From: Candidatus Colicola caccequi
GTDB taxonomy: Bacteria > Bacteroidota > Bacteroidia > Bacteroidales > Paludibacteraceae
Direction: 5' to 3'
DNA: 6,578 nucleotides
Assembly (NCBI GenBank): GCA_018065205.1
Contig: JAGHTR010000078.1
Span: 1 to 6,578, forward strand
Every line of letters starts with the position of its first letter. Position 1 is the stretch's first letter. The position numbers and the translations under genes are program-made. This document shows, in pieces, positions 1 through 6,087 of the stretch. A model generated the notes under the pieces. It had not been told where the DNA came from, did not search any database, and saw only the letters and a program-made list of their open reading frames with translations.

Positions 1-518
1 ACGGAGATAAACAGACCGGACTGACCACTTTTATGCTTAAGCAGGAGATTGATACCGGCAATATGATTATGCAATCAACCACTCCTATTGATGATAACGA
101 AGATGTGGGCTCGGTGCATGACCGGTTGATGGAGATGAGTGTGGATATAACACTTAAGACGGTGGACCTGATTCTAGATTGCGACCGCAAGGGTATCGCC
201 CTGCCGGTTACTCCGCAACCTGAACTGCCTAACTTGCGTCCGGCACCAAAGATATTCAAGGAGGATTGCCAAATCGACTTCACTCGCACTGCTACCGAGA
301 TTAAGAACTTCGTTCGTGGACTTAGTCCATATCCTACAGCATGGTGCAACATCGATATACATGGTCAGCACTTTGATAACGTTAAGGTCTTCAAGGTTGA
401 GCCCGGTGACGGACCGATTGCGGTGGATTGTAAGGACGGCAAAGTCAGTATCGTGGAACTGCAATTACCCGGCAAGAAACGCATGGATGCTAAAGCATTA
501 CTGAATGGATTGCATTAA
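1..518 (+). CDS. fmt: Methionyl-tRNA formyltransferase, 3' part (5' end outside window)
   Basis: Fmt adds a formyl group from 10-formyltetrahydrofolate to Met-tRNA(fMet) in the cytoplasm, making the initiator tRNA for translation. The reading frame is open from base 3, so the first visible Met (33) is internal. The fragment of about 172 codons begins at the end of the catalytic domain: GDKQTG is followed by EIDTGNM, whose Asp (codon 51-53) aligns with the catalytic Asp144 of E. coli Fmt (LDTGDM). A linker follows, then the C-terminal tRNA-binding domain with IDFTRTATEIKNFVRGLSPY-like and LPGKKRMDAKALLNG motifs, the latter close to E. coli LQPAGKKAMSAQDLLN. By comparison with E. coli roughly 127 N-terminal residues are missing, including the Asn and His of the active site, because of the window edge and not damage. 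Its last 14 bp overlap the start of the HD-domain gene, implying co-transcription and probably translational coupling. Identification is secure. Confidence 0.95.
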   Translation, partial: GDKQTGLTTFMLKQEIDTGNMIMQSTTPIDDNEDVGSVHDRLMEMSVDITLKTVDLILDCDRKGIALPVTPQPELPNLRPAPKIFKEDCQIDFTRTATEIKNFVRGLSPYPTAWCNIDIHGQHFDNVKVFKVEPGDGPIAVDCKDGKVSIVELQLPGKKRMDAKALLNGLH

Positions 519-1050
519 ACTCATAGATAAGTACTACGCGGACTATCCTGAATTAAGGACTATCCTGCTGACCCATTCAACTCAGGTGCGCGACCGCGCC
601 TTGGAGTTGGCGCAGCAACTGATAGACCGAGGCATAGAGGTGGATAAGGACTTTGTTGCAGAAGCAGCCATGCTGCATGATATAGGCATTATCTTTTGTA
701 GTGCTCCTAAGATATTCTGCAACGGTCCGCATAAGTACATTGAGCATGGATATTTAGGTGCCGAATTATTGCGCGAGGAGGGCTTGCCACGTCATGCCCG
801 AGTGGCAGAAAGACATACAGGAAGTGGCATAACAATGGAACAAGTATTCCGTGAGGACTTGCCTATTCCTGCAGCGGATTACTGCCCGGAAACAATCGAA
901 GAGAAAATAGTATGCTACGCCGATAAATTCTTCAGTAAGAGTCATCTAAATGAAGAAGTCTCTCCGGCTAAGATCAGAGAGACTATCTGGCGTTATGGTC
1001 ATGACGCTATATTGCGATGGAATGCGATGGAGCAGTTGTTTAAGCCGTAA
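505..1050 (+). CDS. HD-domain (HDIG) phosphohydrolase, substrate unknown
   Basis: This 181-residue protein is a stand-alone HD-superfamily metal-dependent phosphohydrolase, probably cytoplasmic, with no signal peptide or membrane segment visible. The HD metal ligands can be read in order: His24 (in THSTQV), His58-Asp59 (in MLHDIGI), then His81 and His97 or His104, and the closing Asp140 (in CYADKF). The helix around residues 50-60 and the HDIG signature are well preserved, so the enzyme should be active. No second domain such as a GGDEF, REC or nucleotidyltransferase is present, so the substrate (nucleotide, cyclic dinucleotide or other phosphoester) cannot be inferred. The start at 505 is the only ATG before the first motif. 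It lies inside the 3' end of fmt in another frame, suggesting coupled translation. The 3' end overlaps the convergent lgt gene by 11 bp. The family call is firm and the function is not known. Confidence 0.85.
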   Translation: MDCIKLIDKYYADYPELRTILLTHSTQVRDRALELAQQLIDRGIEVDKDFVAEAAMLHDIGIIFCSAPKIFCNGPHKYIEHGYLGAELLREEGLPRHARVAERHTGSGITMEQVFREDLPIPAADYCPETIEEKIVCYADKFFSKSHLNEEVSPAKIRETIWRYGHDAILRWNAMEQLFKP

Positions 1051-1924
1051 CTTCGGGCAGCAGCGGACGACGGAAGGAACGCACCACTAAGTAGATTCCC
1101 CATAGGATAAAGGGCAGGCTAAGCCACTGACCCATATTGAGCAAGAGACCGGTTTCAAAGGCCTCTTGATTGTTTTTTATGAACTCCAATCCAAAGCGAG
1201 AGGCGAAGACGATAATCAGGAAAGTGCCTAATAGCAGTCCTTCCCGACGATAGGCTTTGCCGCGCCAATACATCACCCATGTGACTACAAAAGCGACGAG
1301 ACAGTACATCATTTCGTAGATTTGGGTGGGATGACAAGGCTCGGTCTGACCATCTCTAACAAAGACGAATCCCCATGGCAGAGAGGTTGGACCTCCATAG
1401 ATCTCTGAGTTCATCAGATTGCCCAATCTAATCAGCAGTCCGGTAATACATGCACCGACTACCAGTCGGTCTAATACCCATATCAATGAGGTTTGGAAAC
1501 GTTTATCCTTGCTGAAGTGCTTGCGGTTTAGTCCCCACGCAGCAATAATCAGACCTATGGCTCCGCCGTGACTAGCTAAACCTCCTTCCCAAATCTTAAT
1601 CATCTCTAAAGGATGTTCGATATACGGGTTACGATACTGGATAGTCCATGCAAAAATCTGGATGGGATCATAGGTCAGATGCCATTCGTAGAAGAGGCAG
1701 TGACCTATTCGTGCTCCTAATATGGCACCTAAGGTCATCCATACAAACATCTTATCTGCCCATTCTTTGGGGCAGTTTTCATGTGCGTACATCTTCTGCT
1801 CAATGAGGAACCCTAAGTAAATACCCACGGCCCATAGTACGCCATACCAACGTATGCCGCCGTTCAGCCCCCAATGCACTAAGATAGGGTCCACATCCCA
1901 TATAATTTGCACTAGTTCCCCCAT
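1040..1924 (-). CDS. lgt: Phosphatidylglycerol-prolipoprotein diacylglyceryl transferase
   Basis: Lgt transfers a diacylglyceryl group from phosphatidylglycerol to the lipobox cysteine of prolipoproteins, the first step of lipoprotein maturation in the inner membrane. The 294-residue product is close to the E. coli length and has about seven hydrophobic segments (for example 27-41, 60-78, 117-131, 207-220, 231-242, 266-281). Key motifs are GGLASHGG (His119, matching E. coli His103), the Lgt signature IRLGNLMNSEIYG (Arg166, Asn169, Gly177, matching Arg143, Asn146 and Gly154), HPTQIYE at 198-204, and SRFGLEF with Arg243 matching Arg239. The position of E. coli Tyr235 is not a tyrosine here; I read Val or Phe depending on alignment. 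The ATG overlaps the end of nadK by 13 bp, so it is probably the second gene of a nadK-lgt operon. Its stop overlaps the convergent HD gene. Confidence 0.97.
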   Translation of the reverse strand: MGELVQIIWDVDPILVHWGLNGGIRWYGVLWAVGIYLGFLIEQKMYAHENCPKEWADKMFVWMTLGAILGARIGHCLFYEWHLTYDPIQIFAWTIQYRNPYIEHPLEMIKIWEGGLASHGGAIGLIIAAWGLNRKHFSKDKRFQTSLIWVLDRLVVGACITGLLIRLGNLMNSEIYGGPTSLPWGFVFVRDGQTEPCHPTQIYEMMYCLVAFVVTWVMYWRGKAYRREGLLLGTFLIIVFASRFGLEFIKNNQEAFETGLLLNMGQWLSLPFILWGIYLVVRSFRRPLLPEVTA

Positions 1925-2775
1925 AATAGTTTATCTTTTAGGGACTTGATGAAACTATGGTCTCCTATTTGTACCAGTTTAATGGTCAACGGGGATTTTT
2001 CGATATGCAAAGTGATGTTGTCGGACATAATCTGACTGCGCCCGTCAATGGATACCATATAACTGCCGGTACGGCTCTTGACACTCAAATCAATCTTCCA
2101 ATCGTCCGGAATTACCAATGGACGAACCGTCAAACTATGGCTGGCGATAGGTGTCATGATGATGCCTCGTGCCTGCGGCACCATAATAGGTCCGCCTACA
2201 CTCATGTTATAGGCTGTTGAACCGGTAGGTGTCGCTACCATCAGTCCATCCGCCTGATAGTGCGTCAGGTCAATACCATTCACCTTAGCCGAAATGGTAA
2301 TGGCACTGCTTAATCCGTATTTCATTACGGCAATCTCGTTCAGCGCCTCGGTGCTGGCTAAATGGCCTCCTTCGGAACAACTGATATGCAGCAACGCCCG
2401 ACGCTCAATGGTGTATTTACCTTCTAATAACTGCTCTAAAATGCAATCAACGTTCTTGGTCTCTACTTCTGCTAAGAAACCTAAGTGCCCAAAGTTAACG
2501 CCTAAAATAGGGATATTAGTATGCACTAACTTAGAGGCAGTGGTGAGGAACGTACCGTCTCCGCCAATGGACAAAGCAAAGTCCACGGGATAACTATCTA
2601 CCGGGCATTGTGCCATTTCAGCATCGAAAGATGCATAATCGCGAAAATTGAGTTCCTGACGCAACTCTTGAGAGAGCAAAACTTCTACCTTGCGCTCCTC
2701 CAAGTAATTCAATAAATGCTGAATCTCTTCACGTATCTGAGGCTTCTGCGAATTACCAAATAAAGCGATTTTCAT
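1912..2775 (-). CDS. nadK: NAD kinase
   Basis: NadK phosphorylates NAD to NADP in the cytoplasm. From the start chosen here the protein has 287 residues (E. coli NadK has 292). It carries the catalytic GGDGT loop at 71-75 (Asp73), followed by the NFGHLGFLAE stretch, the conserved LNEIAV (Asn146-Glu147), the DGLMVATPTGSTAY loop at 176-189, GGP at 194-196 and SIDGR at 242-246. The frame stays open upstream to an ATG at 2802, but that codon lies within the -7 promoter element (2800-2807). The family normally begins with MKIALFG-like sequence, so the ATG at 2775 is preferred. The gene is the first of a nadK-lgt operon, divergent from pdxJ, and its own promoter is visible. Nothing looks damaged. 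Confidence 0.96.
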   Translation of the reverse strand: MKIALFGNSQKPQIREEIQHLLNYLEERKVEVLLSQELRQELNFRDYASFDAEMAQCPVDSYPVDFALSIGGDGTFLTTASKLVHTNIPILGVNFGHLGFLAEVETKNVDCILEQLLEGKYTIERRALLHISCSEGGHLASTEALNEIAVMKYGLSSAITISAKVNGIDLTHYQADGLMVATPTGSTAYNMSVGGPIMVPQARGIIMTPIASHSLTVRPLVIPDDWKIDLSVKSRTGSYMVSIDGRSQIMSDNITLHIEKSPLTIKLVQIGDHSFIKSLKDKLLWGN

Positions 2776-2799
2776 ACTGGTTTTGTTTATATTCGGCGA

Positions 2800-2831
2800 C
2801 AAAAGTACAAAAAAAAATTGGCATACACAAA
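2800..2831 (-). promoter_or_regulatory. Bacteroidota-type promoter of nadK-lgt
   Basis: Read on the minus strand, TTTG (2831-2828) is followed after exactly 20 nt by TACTTTTG (2807-2800), matching the Bacteroidota sigma-ABfr consensus of a TTTG -33 box and a TAnnTTTG -7 box. The spacer carries a run of nine T on the coding strand (A at 2809-2817) and ends in G just before the -7 box. Transcription should start a few bases below 2800, giving a leader of roughly 20 nt before the nadK ATG at 2775. The call rests on motif match and position and has not been tested. Confidence 0.75.
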
Positions 2832-2845
2832 TATTTTGGGCATAA

Positions 2846-2864
2846 AATAGATTTATAATCTATT
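2846..2864. promoter_or_regulatory. Perfect inverted repeat between divergent promoters, candidate shared operator
   Basis: AATAGATT (2846-2853) and AATCTATT (2857-2864) are perfect reverse complements separated by TAT. The centre, 2855, is exactly midway between the nadK -33 box (ending 2831) and the pdxJ -33 box (beginning 2879), leaving 14 nt on each side. A dyad of this size and position fits a dimeric regulator acting on both promoters. No regulator gene is visible in the window. The stem is very A/T-rich and lacks a following T tract placed like an intrinsic terminator, so a terminator is less likely. A chance dyad in A/T-rich DNA remains possible. Confidence 0.4.
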
Positions 2865-2878
2865 ATGTGTAAAATTTA

Positions 2879-2910
2879 TTTGCATATATGCTTTTTTTTT
2901 TGTATCTTTG
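2879..2910 (+). promoter_or_regulatory. Bacteroidota-type promoter of the pdxJ-exbBD-tonB operon
   Basis: TTTG (2879-2882) and TATCTTTG (2903-2910) are separated by exactly 20 nt, matching the Bacteroidota -33/-7 consensus. The spacer includes ten consecutive T (2892-2901) followed by G. The pdxJ ATG at 2922 is only 11 nt past the -7 box, so the transcript should have a very short leader. It is the only convincing promoter found upstream of the plus-strand genes that follow, so it probably drives pdxJ, exbB, exbD and tonB, and perhaps the two genes after them. Confidence 0.8.
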
Positions 2911-2921
2911 CAGCCGGATTT

Positions 2922-3644
2922 ATGACAAGACTAAGCGTCAATATTAATAAGGTGGCTACTTTGCGTAATGCGCGGGGTGGAAATTTGCCGGATGTATGCC
3001 GTTTTGCGCAGGATTGTGAGCGTTTTGGTGCCGAGGGTATTACGGTGCATCCTCGCCCTGATGAACGCCATATTCGTCGTAGTGATGTGTATGCGTTGAA
3101 GTCATTGGTGACAACCGAGTTCAATATAGAGGGTAATCCTCAGCCTCCTTTTATTGACCTGGTGATGGATGTGCGTCCTACTCAGGTTACGTTAGTTCCG
3201 GATGCTTTATCTCAATTGACCAGTAACCATGGTTGGGATACAGAGACTAATCTGGAGTACCTGATACCTATTATACGTACGTTCAAGGGTGCGGGCATAC
3301 GCGTGAGCGTGTTTGTAGATGCCGATCCTCGTATGGTGGAGTATGCGGCTAAGGCTGGTGCCGATAGGGTGGAACTCTATACCGGTCCGTATGCTGCCTT
3401 ATACGATACTGATCCGGAGGCCGCTATTGCTGCCTATCGTCCCGCTGCCGAAAAAGCGCACCAATTAGGCTTGGGGCTGAATGCCGGTCATGATCTGAAC
3501 TTGCGTAACTTGCGTCCCTTCATTACTGCCTTCCCGTGGGTTGATGAGGTTAGTATAGGTCATGCGTTAATCGCAGATGCTCTGTATTTGGGAATAGAAG
3601 AAACAATTAAACAATATAAACTATGTTGCAAATCGATACATTAG
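2922..3644 (+). CDS. pdxJ: Pyridoxine 5'-phosphate synthase
   Basis: PdxJ condenses 1-deoxy-xylulose 5-phosphate with 3-amino-2-oxopropyl phosphate to form pyridoxine 5'-phosphate, the ring-closing step of the DXP-dependent vitamin B6 pathway (cytoplasmic TIM barrel). The 240-residue product matches the family length (243 in E. coli). It begins MTRLSVNINKVATLRNARGG and shows TVHPRPDERHI with His43, Arg45 and His50, Glu70 in FNIEGNP, the GLNAGHDL loop with His190, and SIGHALI with His214. The frame is open back to an ATG at 2865, but that would add a segment encoded over the promoter. The ATG at 2922 lies just past the -7 box and agrees with the family start. Its last 22 bp overlap the start of exbB, so the PdxJ tail YKLCCKSIH is encoded by shared DNA. 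It is the first gene of the operon and is divergent from nadK. Confidence 0.97.
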   Translation: MTRLSVNINKVATLRNARGGNLPDVCRFAQDCERFGAEGITVHPRPDERHIRRSDVYALKSLVTTEFNIEGNPQPPFIDLVMDVRPTQVTLVPDALSQLTSNHGWDTETNLEYLIPIIRTFKGAGIRVSVFVDADPRMVEYAAKAGADRVELYTGPYAALYDTDPEAAIAAYRPAAEKAHQLGLGLNAGHDLNLRNLRPFITAFPWVDEVSIGHALIADALYLGIEETIKQYKLCCKSIH

Positions 3645-4321
3645 TAACGGAAGTAGCCGAACAAATGGCTGCAGAGGAGCCTGTTGTAGAAGCAGCTCAA
3701 GAGATTAATTTATGGACCATGGCTTCCTACGGAGGCTGGATTATGATTGTATTGGCTATCTTATTGGCCGGTGCTATCTATCTGTTTATTGAGCGAATGG
3801 TAGTGCTGCATTCAGCAATGCAGGAGGATAAGAACTTCATGAACCGTATCAAGGACTTTATCCACGAGGGTAAGATTGATTCGGCGCTTAATCTATGCCA
3901 CACCTCAGAGACTCCTACTGCTCGTATGATAGAGAAAGGTATTACGCGTATTGGGCGTCCTATGCAGGATGTGCAAGTGGCGGTGGAGAATGTAGGTAAC
4001 CTGGAAGTTAGTAAGTTAGAGAAGGGTTTGGTCATCATGGCTACTATTGCTGCCGGTGCTCCGATGCTCGGTTTCTTAGGTACCGTGCTTGGTATGGTGC
4101 AGACTTTCTATAACATGGCTCAGAACGCCAGTGGCGTCATTGAGATGGCTGCGCTATCCGAAGGTATGTATCAGGCAATGGTCACTACGATTGGTGGTCT
4201 AATCGTTGGTATATTGGCTATGTTCGCATATAACTTCCTTGTTGCTCGTATTGACCGCGTGGTACGCAGTTTAGAGGGACGGACGATGGAGTTTATGGAT
4301 TTATTGAATGAACCCGCATAA
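3623..4321 (+). CDS. exbB: ExbB/TolQ/MotA-family proton channel subunit
   Basis: ExbB is the inner-membrane scaffold and proton-channel subunit of the motor that energises TonB. The 232-residue protein has an acidic N-terminal tail (1-35), a first membrane helix at about 38-57 (GGWIMIVLAILL) ending in the typical IERM, a cytoplasmic loop (60-133), and two further helices at about 135-160 and 185-206. The second contains the family signature LGTVLGM (152-158), and the third is followed by DRVVRSLEGR. The ATG at 3623 is inside pdxJ. It gives an N-terminal length usual for Bacteroidota ExbB, whereas the next Met (3665) would cut the tail. exbD begins 13 bp after the stop. TolQ and MotA are paralogous alternatives, but the neighbours exbD and tonB support ExbB. 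Confidence 0.93.
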   Translation: MLQIDTLVTEVAEQMAAEEPVVEAAQEINLWTMASYGGWIMIVLAILLAGAIYLFIERMVVLHSAMQEDKNFMNRIKDFIHEGKIDSALNLCHTSETPTARMIEKGITRIGRPMQDVQVAVENVGNLEVSKLEKGLVIMATIAAGAPMLGFLGTVLGMVQTFYNMAQNASGVIEMAALSEGMYQAMVTTIGGLIVGILAMFAYNFLVARIDRVVRSLEGRTMEFMDLLNEPA

Positions 4322-4334
4322 GTAAGAGTCTATT

Positions 4335-4742
4335 ATGGCATTAAAAAAACGAAATAGAGTAGAGGCTTCCTTCGCCATGTCATCCATGACGGACCTGATT
4401 TTCCTGCTGTTGCTGTTCTTTGTAATGGTCAGCACGATGTCCGCCCCTAATGACATTAAAATCAATCTGCCTCAGGCTCGCGCCAATACATCCACTAAAC
4501 AAGTGGTGGCTAAGGTCTTTATTGATAACTTAGGTCAGTACTCGGTAGCCATAGGTAAGGAAAAGCCCATCGCTATTATAGAGGAAGACTTAGAGGGCTA
4601 TTTGAGTAGCGTTCAGCAGCAGGATTCAACGATGTATATCGCCCTGCATGCCGATGAAGATATCGCGTATAAGCAGGTAGTTAAAGTGCTCGATATTGCT
4701 AATGAGTACAAGATGAAACTCGTAATTGCTACTAAGAAGTGA
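4335..4742 (+). CDS. exbD: ExbD/TolR-family biopolymer transport protein
   Basis: ExbD is the single-span partner of ExbB. Its membrane aspartate carries protons and its periplasmic domain contacts TonB. The 135-residue product has a short basic cytoplasmic tail (KKRNR), one membrane helix at about 18-36 (MTDLIFLLLLFFVMVSTM) with Asp20 matching the essential Asp25 of E. coli ExbD, then a periplasmic domain of about 95 residues. This begins INLPQARAN, a usual ExbD motif, and ends in a beta-strand/helix pattern (YKQVVKVLDIANEYKMKLVIATKK). The stop TGA overlaps the GTG start of the tonB gene in GTGA, a 4-bp overlap that suggests coupled translation. Only one exbD is present in this operon. Confidence 0.93.
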   Translation: MALKKRNRVEASFAMSSMTDLIFLLLLFFVMVSTMSAPNDIKINLPQARANTSTKQVVAKVFIDNLGQYSVAIGKEKPIAIIEEDLEGYLSSVQQQDSTMYIALHADEDIAYKQVVKVLDIANEYKMKLVIATKK

Positions 4743-5485
4743 AAACGGAAACTAAATCACATATCATAGCATCGGTAGGTACCGCCATCGTGATGGCACT
4801 TATCTTCCTGTTACTGTGGTTCATTCTTATTCGTGTTCCGCAGCCTGAAGAGGATGAAGGTATCATGGTGTCTTTTGGCGAAGAGATGGAGATGGGAGGA
4901 GGATTGCCTTCTCAGGAACCTTATCTGCCTACCGAATCATCTCAGGCTGCTTCTCCTGAGGTGGCAACGCCTGAACCGCTTATAACGCAAAAGGATGAGG
5001 CTGCCATGGCAGTGCAGCGCGAGCAAGAACGTCAGCGCAAGGCGGAACAGGAACGGCAAGCGGCTGAGAGACGCAAGCAGCAAGAAGCGATTGCTAAGGC
5101 CAACCAATTAGGTGCGTTATTCGGCAATACCGATTCGCCTCAAGGTGCTAATGGTCAGGCAGGCGAGCAAGGATCGGCTAAGAACGGCAATCCGTTAGGA
5201 CATGGGGCATCCGGAGGCAATACATGGGACTTGAATGGACGCCATCTGATTGGCGCATTACCCCAACCGGCTGCTACTTTTAACCAAGAAGGTAAAGTGG
5301 TGGTGGAAATAGTAGTGGATAAGGAAGGTAATGTGGTGAATGCCCGTGCCGGAAAAGGTACCACAATCTCGGACGAGGCCACTAAACAACTGGCGGTGAA
5401 GGCTGCTTATCGCGCTAAGTTCAATATGGTAGATCATCCTAATGCAGTAATGGGTAACATAACCTATTATTTCAAATTTAAATAA
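4739..5485 (+). CDS. tonB: TonB-type energy transducer
   Basis: TonB spans the periplasm and passes energy from ExbB/ExbD to TonB-dependent outer-membrane transporters. The 248-residue product starts at GTG, overlapping exbD by 4 bp. It has a cytoplasmic stub, one membrane helix at about 10-32, an acidic segment (37-52), a Pro/Glu-containing stretch (55-85), a Gln/Glu/Arg/Lys-rich likely coiled coil (about 88-121), a Gly/Asn-rich linker (125-165), and a C-terminal TonB domain (about 168-248). That domain reads LPQPAATFNQEGKVVVEIVV, then DKEGNVVNA and a final ITYYFKFK strand. This Bacteroidota subfamily lacks the long proline repeats of E. coli TonB. Oddly, the helix has Met19 where E. coli has His20 and where I would expect a His. 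TolA is a possible alternative, but the C-terminal domain is TonB-like. Confidence 0.88.
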   Translation: MKTETKSHIIASVGTAIVMALIFLLLWFILIRVPQPEEDEGIMVSFGEEMEMGGGLPSQEPYLPTESSQAASPEVATPEPLITQKDEAAMAVQREQERQRKAEQERQAAERRKQQEAIAKANQLGALFGNTDSPQGANGQAGEQGSAKNGNPLGHGASGGNTWDLNGRHLIGALPQPAATFNQEGKVVVEIVVDKEGNVVNARAGKGTTISDEATKQLAVKAAYRAKFNMVDHPNAVMGNITYYFKFK

Positions 5486-5508
5486 ACAAACCGACTAATT
5501 AAAAGTTT

Positions 5509-6036
5509 ATGAATTATCTTTTTTTAGACAATGGCTTTGAAGAAATAGAAGCCTTAACAACTGTTGATTTGTTACGTAGAGCCAACATCCAAGTAACGAC
5601 TGTGTCTATTACGGGAACAGCCATGGTGCTGGGAGCCCATAACATAGCGGTGGAGGCTGACGGATTGATGGATGATATAGATTTCTCGGATGCAGAGATG
5701 CTCATCCTGCCCGGTGGCGCCAGCCATTTAGAGAAATGTAACGCCCTGTGCGACTTGCTTAAACAGCATAACGAACAGGGTAAGATGATTGCGGCTATCT
5801 GCTACGCACCATCTGTATTAGGACGATTAGGCATATTAGAAGGTAAACAGGCTACGTGCTATCCCGGATTTGAGTCTTACTTAGGTGAGAGTTACGTAGG
5901 TGGTTTGGTGGTTGAATCCAAGAACATCATTACCGCCAAGGGACCCGGACTAAGTGCCGACTTCGCTTTTTGCATTATAGAGAAACTGGCCGGAGCCGAT
6001 GTGGCTGATAAAGTATATGATGCAGCACAATATTAA
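5509..6036 (+). CDS. DJ-1/PfpI (YajL-like) family protein
   Basis: This 175-residue protein belongs to the DJ-1/ThiJ/PfpI superfamily and resembles the DJ-1/YajL branch, for which chaperone, oxidative-stress and protein or glyoxal deglycase roles have been proposed and debated. It has the N-terminal strand ending in GFEEIEA (Glu14 matches DJ-1 Glu18), LPGG at 67-70, the nucleophile elbow AAICYAP with Cys98 (matching DJ-1 Cys106), ATCYPGFE (Tyr118 where DJ-1 has His126, while YajL has Phe), and the late TAKGPG loop at 142-147. No signal peptide is seen, so it should be cytoplasmic. The gene begins 23 bp after tonB with no convincing promoter, so read-through from the operon is likely. A functional link to TonB is not shown by the sequence. 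I leave the symbol blank because the exact activity is uncertain. Confidence 0.88.
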   Translation: MNYLFLDNGFEEIEALTTVDLLRRANIQVTTVSITGTAMVLGAHNIAVEADGLMDDIDFSDAEMLILPGGASHLEKCNALCDLLKQHNEQGKMIAAICYAPSVLGRLGILEGKQATCYPGFESYLGESYVGGLVVESKNIITAKGPGLSADFAFCIIEKLAGADVADKVYDAAQY

Positions 6037-6065
6037 CGAAAACGCAAACGTAAACGCAAACAAAA
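6036..6065 (+). repeat. Degenerate hexamer repeat, five units of ACGNAA type
   Basis: Starting at the last base of the preceding stop codon, the sequence reads ACGAAA, ACGCAA, ACGTAA, ACGCAA, ACAAAA, so four units fit ACGNAA and the fifth is degenerate. It lies in the 51-bp gap before the DUF3078 gene and would be part of that gene's leader. The function is unknown. It could be an unstructured translation-enhancing leader, a protein-binding site or simple slippage. Confidence 0.7.
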
Positions 6066-6087
6066 TAACAAATAAATTTTAAACATT

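Noticed and set aside
1957..2593. Plus-strand frames opposite nadK
   Set aside because: They are antisense shadows of a well-conserved enzyme gene, with no recognisable motif or promoter.
2846..2864. Dyad as an intrinsic terminator
   Set aside because: The stem is very A/T-rich, the T tract downstream is 28 bp away, and the dyad lies upstream of both divergent genes, where no transcript should need ending.
2865..2921. Possible signal peptide at the N-terminus of an extended pdxJ frame
   Set aside because: The hydrophobic stretch is produced by the T-rich promoter spacer. PdxJ is cytoplasmic and its family start is at 2922.
3665..3667. Alternative exbB start at the second Met
   Set aside because: The ATG at 3623 gives the N-terminal length usual for Bacteroidota ExbB, and overlap with pdxJ is common in tightly packed operons.
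6073..6080. TAAATTTT as a -7 promoter box for the DUF3078 gene
   Set aside because: It lacks the final G, has no TTTG box at the right distance, and lies only 7 bp before the start codon.
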